A stretch of DNA of 64,000 bases, from assembly GCA_963668115.1 (NCBI GenBank), contig OY764147.1, positions 2,294,001 to 2,358,000 on the forward strand, read 5' to 3'. How positions within the stretch are numbered: position 1 is the first letter of the stretch; each line of letters opens with the position of its first letter. A program made the translations under genes and the position numbers. The DNA comes from Plut-88900 sp963668115 (GTDB lineage Bacteria; Chloroflexota; Dehalococcoidia; Plut-88900). The notes under the pieces are model-generated. The model was given only the letters and a program-made list of their open reading frames with translations, was not told the origin of the DNA and did not search any database. Below are positions 24,351-31,603 of this stretch, piece after piece.

Positions 24351-24620
24351 ATGGAGTACCTGAAGACAAAACATCCGTGCCTAGTAGTGCTAGTCCTGTT
24401 CCTGATATCGGTTCCATTTCGATTCGCGGCCATGACGTCGGGTGTCCTTCCCCTTGCCATCATTGGCGATGGTATATTTATCATCGCAATCGTCTTGGGA
24501 ATCGTCCTGATAGCCTTGAGGCTCAAGGCGCGGCGTCAAATCATCGGCTACTGTGAGACTTGCGGCAAGCCATACATGAATGACAAAGAGCAAACCGAGC
24601 ACGCCTTTAGCCATAGGTAG
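24351..24620 (+). CDS. IS passenger: two-TM protein with C-terminal CxxC...HxxxH motif
   Basis: 89 residues with a GGAGAG RBS 6 nt before the ATG. Two membrane helices (CLVVLVLFLISVPFRFAAM and LPLAIIGDGIFIIAIVLGIVLIAL) are followed by a tail with YCETCGKPYMNDKEQTEHAF and SHR, a C2H2-type zinc motif. It ends 2 bp before the transposase start, so the two are surely cotranscribed. Not a known accessory gene of IS6 elements, to my knowledge. It may modulate transposition or be unrelated cargo. Confidence 0.65.
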   Translation: MEYLKTKHPCLVVLVLFLISVPFRFAAMTSGVLPLAIIGDGIFIIAIVLGIVLIALRLKARRQIIGYCETCGKPYMNDKEQTEHAFSHR

Positions 24621-24622
24621 CA

Positions 24623-25708
24623 ATGACGCAATTCACCGAGACCATAACCTACAACATCGAATGCCCGAATAAGGACGGGGGGAAGGTAATCAAGGTCGGG
24701 GTGAGAAACGGGCATCAGCGTTACCAGTGCAAGAAATGCGGGTCGAAATTCCGAGACCCTAGCATCGCCAAAGGAAAGCAGTATCCCATCAAGCAGGTGG
24801 GTGCGGCTTTGGCGTGGTACTTCGACGGACTCTCATACCGCGAAGTCGCAAGGCAGTTGAAGAATACCTTTGACATTCCCGAACCGACCGACAACACCAT
24901 CTACCAGTGGGTACAAGCGTATTCCGACGAAGCCGTAAGGGAGGCAAAGGACGTAAAGGCTCACACCGGCCCCGTATGGTCGGCTGACGAAACCGACGTG
25001 ACGATAGACGGCGAGCATTACTGGCTATGGTTCGTCATGGACGATGAAACCCGATACGTTCTCGCGGCCCTACTCACGCATCGGAGAGACGCCAAAGAGG
25101 CCGCTAAGGTCATGCGAATCGCAAAGGACGCCGCCGTTAATCTCCCCATGAGCATCCGCACCGACCGGATGAAGTCCTACCCGTCGGCAATCAAGAACGT
25201 CTTTGACGGCAAGGTTAAACACGTACAGACGGACGGACTCGCCGCCGTTATCAACAACAACCTTGTCGAGCGGCTGAATGGCACGATGAAGGAACGGGAC
25301 AAGGTTTTCAGGGGATTCAAGCGGCTGGACTCGGCCCAGCAGTACGTTAACGGGTGGGTGCTGGACTACAACTTTTTCAGGCCGCACATGGCCCTATCGG
25401 ACGGCAAGGCAACCCCCGCAACTCTCGCCAATGCCAAACCCCCATTCCACAGTTGGGAGGATGTGGCCCGGACTGTAGAGGCTGTCGGGAGAGTGCCAAA
25501 GGCCACGCGGCCAAAGGAAACGCCGGGCTTCAAGCCGAAGAAGAAGCTAGGGAGACGGCGCACCAAACCACGCGGGCGGGCGGCTTTGGAACTGGAAAAG
25601 CTAGGGCGGCCCATAGGCGACCGCGCACCTAAGAAACGCGAGCGTCGGCCCGTCGCTCACTCGGAGCGGCCCACAACCCAAAAGAGCCTAGACACGGGGA
25701 AGCGGTAG
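24623..25708 (+). CDS. tnp: IS6-family-like DDE transposase
   Basis: 361 residues. The N-terminal zinc-ribbon-like region is CPNKDGG...CKKCGSKF, then a helix-turn-helix (SYREVARQLKNTFDIPEPTDNTIYQW). The DDE catalytic domain has Asp in WSADETDVTI, Asp in IRTDRMKSY and Glu in NNNLVERLNGTMKERDKVFRGF, followed by NFFRPHMAL, the IS240/IS6 pattern. A basic tail of about 90 residues (rich in Arg, Lys and Pro) is longer than in the family type. The ORF is intact, so the element may be active. It follows the zinc-motif membrane gene by 2 bp. Confidence 0.9.
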   Translation: MTQFTETITYNIECPNKDGGKVIKVGVRNGHQRYQCKKCGSKFRDPSIAKGKQYPIKQVGAALAWYFDGLSYREVARQLKNTFDIPEPTDNTIYQWVQAYSDEAVREAKDVKAHTGPVWSADETDVTIDGEHYWLWFVMDDETRYVLAALLTHRRDAKEAAKVMRIAKDAAVNLPMSIRTDRMKSYPSAIKNVFDGKVKHVQTDGLAAVINNNLVERLNGTMKERDKVFRGFKRLDSAQQYVNGWVLDYNFFRPHMALSDGKATPATLANAKPPFHSWEDVARTVEAVGRVPKATRPKETPGFKPKKKLGRRRTKPRGRAALELEKLGRPIGDRAPKKRERRPVAHSERPTTQKSLDTGKR

Positions 25709-25726
25709 AATGTTCCGTCGGGAACA
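25709..25726 (+). terminator. Hairpin directly after the transposase
   Basis: ATGTTCC, GTCG loop, GGAACAT: a perfect 7-bp stem within 20 bp of the transposase stop. There is no long U tract, so terminator function is tentative; it could also protect against outward or inward transcription at the IS end. Confidence 0.45.
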
Positions 25727-25773
25727 TAGGGATTTTCGCGTAGGGGGGTCAAACCCCACTTTCAAGAAGAACC

Positions 25774-25781
25774 CATAGTTG
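25774..25781. repeat. Target-site duplication, right copy
   Basis: CATAGTTG, identical to 23750-23757, adjoining the right terminal inverted repeat. Confidence 0.9.
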
Positions 25782-26009
25782 TTATAGAAGCGGGCAAGTT
25801 GAAAGTCGTCCAGCAGAATGACCTGGTACAGGAAGACCAGGATACACAGGGCCATGATGGCCACGTTTACGTAGGGGATGCCGTGTCGGGGGTGTTCGGG
25901 GTCGGAGATGGGAAACATGGGTCAAGCAGGTGTGAGTAGAAGTGCTATCGACAACATTAGAGAGTCGGGTTTGGGCTGTCAATCGAGGCGCACGTCCCCC
26001 GACCGGTGC

Positions 26010-26015
26010 TAAAAT
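26010..26015 (+). promoter_or_regulatory. Possible -10 box for the HAD gene
   Basis: TAAAAT ending 10 nt before ATG 26026. No RBS is present and no clear -35 is visible; it fits the leaderless pattern seen elsewhere in the window. Confidence 0.35.
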
Positions 26016-26025
26016 ATCCGCCGCT

Positions 26026-26679
26026 ATGCCTATCCAACCCATCGAGGCCGTCATATTCGACATGGATGGCGTACTGGCAGACAGCGAACCCCTCTACCAC
26101 CTCTCCCTGAACCAGGTGCTCCAGGCCCACGGACATTCCCTGACCGACGAGGACAACCGCATCATCCTGGGCACGACTGTCGAGTTCACCTGGAAAACGC
26201 TCAAGGAACGATTCAACCTCGACGGGGACCTCCAGGACTGGATCGGCGTCTACGACGAGGTATTGTTGAAGAACCTCAAGGCGAATATCGAGCCCTCGCC
26301 AAGTCTCTACGACCTCCTGGATTCCCTGCAAGCCCGAGGCCTCCCCTTCGGGCTGGCCTCCTCATCTCAAGGCAACTGGGTCGACGTCATCCTCACTATT
26401 CTTGGCGTGAAGGAACGCTTCCGGGTGGTGATGTCAGGAGACATGGTGACCAACGGCAAGCCCGCCCCCGAGATCTACCTCACCGCCGCCTGCAAGCTGG
26501 ACGTGGACCCAACGCGGTGTCTCGTGTTCGAGGACTCGCCCCACGGGATTCAGGCCGGCAAAGCTGCGGGGATGACGGTCGTAGCAGTGCTTACGGACAT
26601 GACCCGGGGCATGGACCTGTCCCACGCAGACCACCACATCGAGTCCCTGGCGGACTTTGATTTGACCCTGCTGGGCTAG
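26026..26679 (+). CDS. HAD-superfamily phosphatase/phosphoglucomutase-like hydrolase
   Basis: 217 residues with the HAD motifs: nucleophile and acid in VIFDMDGVLADSEPL, motif II in GLASSSQGN, motif III Lys in NGKPAPEIYL and motif IV in LVFEDSPHGIQAGKAAG. The cap and DMDGV form match the beta-phosphoglucomutase/phosphoglycolate phosphatase group. Given the downstream glycolate and glyoxylate genes, 2-phosphoglycolate is an attractive substrate, but that is context only. The ATG has no RBS and follows TAAAAT by 10 nt. The longer frame from 25942 is not supported. Confidence 0.88.
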   Translation: MPIQPIEAVIFDMDGVLADSEPLYHLSLNQVLQAHGHSLTDEDNRIILGTTVEFTWKTLKERFNLDGDLQDWIGVYDEVLLKNLKANIEPSPSLYDLLDSLQARGLPFGLASSSQGNWVDVILTILGVKERFRVVMSGDMVTNGKPAPEIYLTAACKLDVDPTRCLVFEDSPHGIQAGKAAGMTVVAVLTDMTRGMDLSHADHHIESLADFDLTLLG

Positions 26680-26697
26680 TCCCTCGCTCGGGCAAAA

Positions 26698-26727
26698 TTG
26701 ACGCTCCCCAACCCCGACCGCTACACT
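26698..26727 (+). promoter_or_regulatory. Sigma-70 promoter for the class V aminotransferase
   Basis: TTGACG (26698-26703), 18-bp spacer, TACACT (26722-26727). Transcription would begin near 26734, before the GAGG RBS and ATG 26757. Confidence 0.5.
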
Positions 26728-26756
26728 ACGACCACTTTCCCCGCGAGGACATAACC

Positions 26757-27926
26757 ATGACTGAACCCACCCCCAAGACCCTTCTGGGCCCCGGCCCGAG
26801 CAACGTCCACCCCCGAGTCTACGCCTCAATGTCGGGACCCGTGCTTTCCCACATGGACCCCGACTTCTGGGCCATCATGGACGAGACCGTAGAACTCCTG
26901 CGGGAGGTGTTCCAAACGGGCAACGGGCTCACCCTGCCCATCTCGGGGACCGGCTCTGCGGGGATGGAAGCCGCCCTCTACAACTCCCTGGAGCCCGGCG
27001 ACACGATCATTGTGGGGGTAGCCGGTTTCTTCGCCTCACGCATCGCCGAAATTGCCGCCCGGTGCGACGCTAACGTCGTCACCGTTGAGGCCGAATGGGG
27101 CAAAGCCGTGACCCCCGCCGCGGTCGAGGAAGCCCTTGCCGCCAACCCCAACACCAAGGTCGTAGCCTTCGTACACTGCGAAACCTCCACGGGCGTCCTT
27201 CAGCCCCTTGGGGAGATTGGGCAACTGGCCCGGTCCCACGGGGCCATGTTCCTGGTTGATAGCGTCGCCTCCCTCGGGGGTCAACGGTTGCCCGTGGATG
27301 ACTTGGGCATCGACATCTGCTACAGCGGGAGCCAGAAGAGCCTCAGTTGCCCGCCGGGCCTCGCGCCCATCACCATGAGCCCTCAGGCCGTGGAGGCCAT
27401 GAAGTCCCGCCAGTCCCCATCCCGGAGCTGGTACCTGGACCTTTCCATGCTTGACGAGTATTGGATCAGCGCCCGGAAATACCACCACACCGCCCCCGCA
27501 TCAATGATCTACGCCCTGCGGGAGTCGTTACGCATCCTGGTTGAAGAGGGGCTGGAAAACAGCTTCGCCCGACACCAGCTAAACGCCGACGCCCTCCGCG
27601 CGGGTGTCGACGCCATGGGCCTGTCCATCGTCGCCGACGAAGATGTCCGCTCCAACACCGTGAACGGCGTCCGAATGCCCGAAGGCGTCGACGCCAACGC
27701 TGTCCGCATGGCCCTGCTCAACGACTACAACATCGAGACGGGTGGAGGGCTCGGGCCCTTTGCGGGAAAGGTGGTCAGGGTCGGGCTGATGGGCTACTCG
27801 TCGCAGGAGACCAACGTGTTGCTGATACTCTCCGCCCTGGGTAGGGTGCTGAACGGGCTGGAATACGAGGTTGCCGTCTCAGCGGGTGTAGCCGCGGCGA
27901 GTCGGGTGTACGCGGGAGCGTCCTAG
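26757..27926 (+). CDS. Class V aminotransferase, alanine/serine-glyoxylate type
   Basis: 389 residues, fold type I PLP enzyme. Substrate and PLP features: LLGPGPSNVHPRVYASM at the N terminus, SGTGSAGMEAALYN (PLP phosphate), VDSVASLGG (PLP ring Asp) and the Schiff-base Lys at about K194 in SGSQKSLSCPPGLAP. The closest functional group is alanine- or serine-glyoxylate and serine-pyruvate aminotransferases. It would convert glyoxylate made by the neighbouring glycolate oxidase into glycine. GAGG RBS and an upstream promoter support ATG 26757. It converges on glcF: the two stop codons overlap within one CTAG (27923-27926). Confidence 0.9.
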   Translation: MTEPTPKTLLGPGPSNVHPRVYASMSGPVLSHMDPDFWAIMDETVELLREVFQTGNGLTLPISGTGSAGMEAALYNSLEPGDTIIVGVAGFFASRIAEIAARCDANVVTVEAEWGKAVTPAAVEEALAANPNTKVVAFVHCETSTGVLQPLGEIGQLARSHGAMFLVDSVASLGGQRLPVDDLGIDICYSGSQKSLSCPPGLAPITMSPQAVEAMKSRQSPSRSWYLDLSMLDEYWISARKYHHTAPASMIYALRESLRILVEEGLENSFARHQLNADALRAGVDAMGLSIVADEDVRSNTVNGVRMPEGVDANAVRMALLNDYNIETGGGLGPFAGKVVRVGLMGYSSQETNVLLILSALGRVLNGLEYEVAVSAGVAAASRVYAGAS

Positions 27927-29245
27927 CCGGAATCCTCCTCCTGCCTATAGGCCTGGTCCAGCAGCTCCACTACGTGGTAAGAGCGCGTCGTTTGTCCCTG
28001 CTTGCGCAGACCCATATCAAGCTGGAGCATGCACCCGGGGTTGGCCGTGGTCACGACGTCGGCTTCCGCCGCCGACACATCCCGCATCTTGCTGTCCAGC
28101 AACTGCGATGAAAGCTCCGGGTTGACGATGTTGTAGACCCCCGCCGCACCGCAGCACTTGTCCGAGTTGGGCATTTCGCAGAGCTCCACGCCAGGGATCG
28201 AGGTCAAGACCTGGCGCGGCGCCTCCCTGATCCTCTGGGCGTGTACCAGGTGACATGAGTCCTGGTACGTGACCCGCTTGCTGAACCCCGACTTGGGCGG
28301 CGCGAATGGTAGGTCGGCGAGGAATTCGTGAACATCTTTGACTTTGGCGACGAAAGTCTCTGCTTTGCCTGAGTAACCGGGGTCCTCCGCAAGCAGCTCT
28401 TCGTACTCCTTCAGCATTGCCCCACACCCTGCGGCGTTGACGACCACTGTGTCGGCTTCCGCAAAAGCGTCGATATTCTTACGGGCCATCTCTCGGGCCG
28501 AGTCTCGCTCGCCGCTATGCACGTTCAGCGCACCGCAGCAACCCTGCCCACCCGGGATGTCCACCCGACAGCCGTTCTTGGACAGCACGTTTACCGTCGC
28601 CCGGTTCACGGGCCCAAACACTAGGGGCATGATGCACCCGGAAAAAAGGGCCACCGTCTTCTTTTCAGCCCCCTTTGCCGGTACGCTCTTCGCCTTGCCC
28701 CGGGGGTAGGGGCTGAAGGCCAGCTTGGGAAGCATCGACTCCATGTGGGACAGGCGAGTCGGGAGCAGCTTCAGCACGCGGGACTTCCTCACAAGCCACT
28801 GAATACCCGAGGCCTGGTAAAGGGAAAGCATACGGGAAGCCAGACCTAACCTGCCCTGGTGAGGGAACAGGTGCCTGAAGGCAATGTTCCTGGCCGTCCT
28901 TTCGATGAAGGGCCGAGAGGTCTGCGCCTCGATTCTGGCTCGGGTCTCCGTCATCAGGCTCCCGAAGGGCACCCCCGAGGGACAAGCGGCCTCGCAGGCC
29001 CGACATAGCAGGCAAAGCTCCATGTGCTCGACCAGCCGGTCCGTGTACCCGAACCGGCCCTCCGCTACGGCCTTCATCAGGGCCAGCCGGCCCCGGGGGG
29101 ACTCGGTCTCCAGGCCCAGCTCCAGGTAGGTCGGGCACTGGTTGAGGCACAGGCCGCAGTGGACACAGCGGTAGAGTTCCTCCGCCGTGACGCCACCCAC
29201 CGAAAGGTCCAGCAGGTCCATCACTGACTTTTCAGCTCTCACCAC
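27923..29245 (-). CDS. glcF: Glycolate oxidase iron-sulfur subunit (GlcF-like)
   Basis: 440 residues. Two 4Fe-4S ferredoxin motifs: C27-x2-C-x2-C-x3-C (CVHCGLCLNQCP) and C78 (CLLCRACEAACP). Two cysteine-rich CCG-type domains follow, with GGQGCCGALNVHSG and PNSDKCCGAAGVYN. It passes electrons from the FAD subunits to the quinone pool at the membrane. Start is GTG 29245, 5 bp after the GlcE stop; ATG 29221 is an alternative. It is the last gene of a four-gene minus-strand unit (glcD, homocysteine methyltransferase-like, glcE, glcF). Confidence 0.9.
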   Translation of the reverse strand: MVRAEKSVMDLLDLSVGGVTAEELYRCVHCGLCLNQCPTYLELGLETESPRGRLALMKAVAEGRFGYTDRLVEHMELCLLCRACEAACPSGVPFGSLMTETRARIEAQTSRPFIERTARNIAFRHLFPHQGRLGLASRMLSLYQASGIQWLVRKSRVLKLLPTRLSHMESMLPKLAFSPYPRGKAKSVPAKGAEKKTVALFSGCIMPLVFGPVNRATVNVLSKNGCRVDIPGGQGCCGALNVHSGERDSAREMARKNIDAFAEADTVVVNAAGCGAMLKEYEELLAEDPGYSGKAETFVAKVKDVHEFLADLPFAPPKSGFSKRVTYQDSCHLVHAQRIREAPRQVLTSIPGVELCEMPNSDKCCGAAGVYNIVNPELSSQLLDSKMRDVSAAEADVVTTANPGCMLQLDMGLRKQGQTTRSYHVVELLDQAYRQEEDSG

Positions 29246-29249
29246 TGCC

Positions 29250-30611
29250 CTATATCCCCTTCACGAACCGGCCCGGGTTCAGCGTGCCGTTGGGGTCAAA
29301 CTGCTCTTTGATCCGTTTCATCAGGGCAACTTGGGGCCCATCGAATCCCCACACGTCGATACGTTCCTTCAATTCTGGGGGGCAGGCCTCGATGACGCAA
29401 TGGCCGTTCATCTCTGTTGCCACATCTCTAATGGCCGTTACAAGGGCTTCTAATGTGTCAGTAGGGGTTTCCCTGTCCATCCAGTAGCCGTAGATGACCC
29501 CATTGACCATGTTACAGGAAACGCTAAGTCCTTCTCCGCCGACTTGTCGAATACGCTCCACCAGGGACGCGGAGTCGGAAGGGAGGCAGGTGGCCTTGAC
29601 GATCATAGTCGCCGGCGAGTTGGATCCCCGCCCCGCATCACATACCAATCGCCAAAAATTCTCACCGCTATATCCCCCCTCAATGGTATATCCAGATGCC
29701 CCTTTACGCAGAATCTGCCAGAACTTCTCCCCTTCATCCGTCGCCGGCAGACCCCTGTCGTTGCAAAGATCCGTCACAACTCGGGTCTGCCGTTCAACGG
29801 CCTCCCTGACGCCGCCTATCTTCAGCGCCACGGCGTAGCCTGTCCTGACTGCGAACCCTACACCGCCAACCAGCTGAAGGGCCACGGGATCCACTCCCGC
29901 TCCGCGTAGGTCTTTAGCAATTTCTCCTGCCTCGGAAGCGGCGTCGCAACCAATCAGCAAACTCCTTGTCTCCTTGAACAACGGAGCCAGCTTGAATGCC
30001 GCCTCAACAATTATCCCCAATGTTCCAAGCGCTCCTGTGTAGAGCTTGTTCATGTCATAGCCCGAGACGTTCTTGACGACCTTGCCCCCACCCTTGGTCA
30101 CGTCACCGTTCGGATTCACGACTTTAACCCCGATAAGCCTGTCCCGAATCGCGCCGAACTGCGCCCGGATCGGCCCGCTGGAGTTGGCGGAGAGTATGCC
30201 CCCAATCGTCGCTTTCTCGGGAAGGGGAGGGTCCAGGGGCAGGAACTGTCCCTTTTCGCCAAGCTCTTCCTGCACGGCCCCGAGAGTAATCCCCGCTTCC
30301 ACCACCACCGTCAGGTCCGAGGGTTCGTATTCGAGGACCCGGTTGAGCCTGGACGTGCCGATCACAAGGTCGCAGGCTCTGGGCAGGTTTCCCAGGCCCA
30401 TCGCAGTACCTCCGCCCCAGGGCACGACCCCCTTGCCATCCCGGTCCGCCGCCGAGAGCACATGGCTCACCTCCTCGATTGTGTTTGGAAAGACTGCGGC
30501 CCCCGGCTCGACGCCATCGACTGCATACTGCCTGAGGCCCGGCCCGTGAGTGATCTTACGGTTGCGGGGTATCCGGTCGATCTCCCATTGCAGGGAGTGG
30601 GGAATGGCCAT
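29250..30611 (-). CDS. glcE: FAD-binding oxidase, GlcE/GlcD-like subunit
   Basis: 453 residues. PCMH-type FAD-binding domain: VVPWGGGTAMGLGN, LTVVVEAGITLGAVQEEL, LDPPLPEKATIGGILSANSSGP and GGKVVKNVSGYDMNKLYTGALGTLGII. The C terminus ends with FDPNGTLNPGRF, typical of the glycolate and lactate oxidase family. It is longer than the usual GlcE (about 350). Start ATG 30611 (MAIPHSLQWEID); the frame extends to TTG 30635. No RBS is obvious. It probably forms the second flavoprotein of the glycolate dehydrogenase complex with the GlcD-like and GlcF-like products. Confidence 0.85.
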   Translation of the reverse strand: MAIPHSLQWEIDRIPRNRKITHGPGLRQYAVDGVEPGAAVFPNTIEEVSHVLSAADRDGKGVVPWGGGTAMGLGNLPRACDLVIGTSRLNRVLEYEPSDLTVVVEAGITLGAVQEELGEKGQFLPLDPPLPEKATIGGILSANSSGPIRAQFGAIRDRLIGVKVVNPNGDVTKGGGKVVKNVSGYDMNKLYTGALGTLGIIVEAAFKLAPLFKETRSLLIGCDAASEAGEIAKDLRGAGVDPVALQLVGGVGFAVRTGYAVALKIGGVREAVERQTRVVTDLCNDRGLPATDEGEKFWQILRKGASGYTIEGGYSGENFWRLVCDAGRGSNSPATMIVKATCLPSDSASLVERIRQVGGEGLSVSCNMVNGVIYGYWMDRETPTDTLEALVTAIRDVATEMNGHCVIEACPPELKERIDVWGFDGPQVALMKRIKEQFDPNGTLNPGRFVKGI

Positions 30612-30641
30612 GACGATGCGGCTCGGTTGCGCCAACCCCGA

Positions 30642-31556
30642 CTAGGAGCCGGAGAGCCACCCCTTCAGGGCTTGGATATGGTCGGGCTTCGTGCCGCAGC
30701 ACCCGCCTATGATGCGGGCGCCTTGCTCCTGCCAACCCTTGGCGTGTTCCAGGTACTGCTGCGGGTCTAGGGCATTCCGCAGTGGCCTGTCGGTGTTGTG
30801 GCCCGGGAAGTGAGCATAGGCGCCAAAGGTCCCCGACCAGCTCTTCTTGACTATCTCCAGCGCGGGCGCCGTGTCCCCTACCGGCGTGTGCATAACAAAC
30901 ACCGCGTCGATGTCCCTGTCCTTGATGGCGTCCATAGCGTCCTGGAGGGACTCACCGCCGTGCCTGTCATCAATACCGAGATATAGATCGTTCCCATCAG
31001 GGATTACCGACAGTCCAACCCACGCCGGGAGCCCCAGCTGTCCGGCGGCGTCGATTATGGCGAGGGTGTCCGAAATTCGCACTAACATTTCCCCGACCGC
31101 CACGTCGGGGCCGCCCTTGGCCAGCTCTCCGAACTGCTCCAGGTAAGTTTCCAGGGCTTTTTCGTAGGCAACGGGAACTTCGGCATGGGCCTTGGGCTTC
31201 ATGGTGGAGGCGGAGGCTGCAATCACAACCGAGTCCTCCGTTCCCGTGTTCTTCCTTGCCTTAACCGCCGCTTCGATTCCGTTCCTGTTGGCCTCGGCTA
31301 CTTTGTCCTCGAGTCCACCCTCCTCCAGCATGTCTCGGCCGGTGCCGAAGGTATTCGTGATGATGATCTCTGCGCCTGACCTGATGTAGTCCTCGTGGAT
31401 CTCCCTCACCAGTTCCGGGTCGGTGAGCATCGGGCCGCCCGACCAGGTCGTGGGGCTGATAAGCCCTCGCCTCTCGAACTCCGAGCCCATGCCCCCATCC
31501 ATCAGGATAGTCTCACCCGCGGCGATTCGCGCCTGCATCTTTTCGTAGTTGTTCAT
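30642..31556 (-). CDS. Homocysteine S-methyltransferase-family protein
   Basis: 304 residues, TIM barrel. Opening MDGGMGSEFERRG and GAEIIITNTFGTGRD are characteristic, as is the C-terminal zinc pair in GARIIGGCCGTKPDHI. The usual third zinc cysteine (G-x-N-C) is not visible: the aligned strand reads AVFVMHTPVGD, so a histidine may replace it or the enzyme may have another role. Start ATG 31556 has GGAG 8 nt upstream. It sits inside the glcD-glcE-glcF unit, between glcD and glcE, which is an unusual place and suggests a link between one-carbon or serine/glycine metabolism and glycolate oxidation. Confidence 0.82.
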   Translation of the reverse strand: MNNYEKMQARIAAGETILMDGGMGSEFERRGLISPTTWSGGPMLTDPELVREIHEDYIRSGAEIIITNTFGTGRDMLEEGGLEDKVAEANRNGIEAAVKARKNTGTEDSVVIAASASTMKPKAHAEVPVAYEKALETYLEQFGELAKGGPDVAVGEMLVRISDTLAIIDAAGQLGLPAWVGLSVIPDGNDLYLGIDDRHGGESLQDAMDAIKDRDIDAVFVMHTPVGDTAPALEIVKKSWSGTFGAYAHFPGHNTDRPLRNALDPQQYLEHAKGWQEQGARIIGGCCGTKPDHIQALKGWLSGS

Positions 31557-31603
31557 CCGTTTTCTCCGCAATCAAGTCCGATTTGGCAGTCCTGCGTAGG
31601 GCC

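Larger units (their letters stand above)
23758..25773 (+). mobile_element. IS6-like insertion sequence, 2,016 bp, with passenger genes
   Basis: Bounded by 23-bp terminal inverted repeats beginning GGTTCTYCTTGAAAG (23758-23780 and 25751-25773 inverted, one mismatch, C or T at position 7) and flanked by 8-bp direct repeats. Encodes a DDE transposase and two or three small membrane-protein ORFs upstream of it. Typical IS6 elements are about 0.8 kb with only the transposase, so this one carries more than twice the usual cargo. It is inserted in the rhomboid gene. A large palindrome and a strong hairpin terminator lie in its first 220 bp. Confidence 0.9.
23058..25918 (-). pseudogene. Rhomboid-family intramembrane serine protease, interrupted by an IS element
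   Basis: The N-terminal part is at 25774-25918 (MFPISDPEHPRHGIPYVNVA then the first TM helix) and the C-terminal part at 23058-23749, with the catalytic serine motif GASGAIAGVLGGY, the partner histidine in AHIGGFVAGF and several TM helices. Removing the IS plus one copy of the 8-bp duplication restores a single 278-codon frame across ...NNYG/VLPYE.... No other lesion is visible, so the interruption appears recent. Rhomboids cleave single-pass membrane proteins within the bilayer. The remaining 3' frame (to 23822) starts inside the IS and would lack the first helix. Confidence 0.9.
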
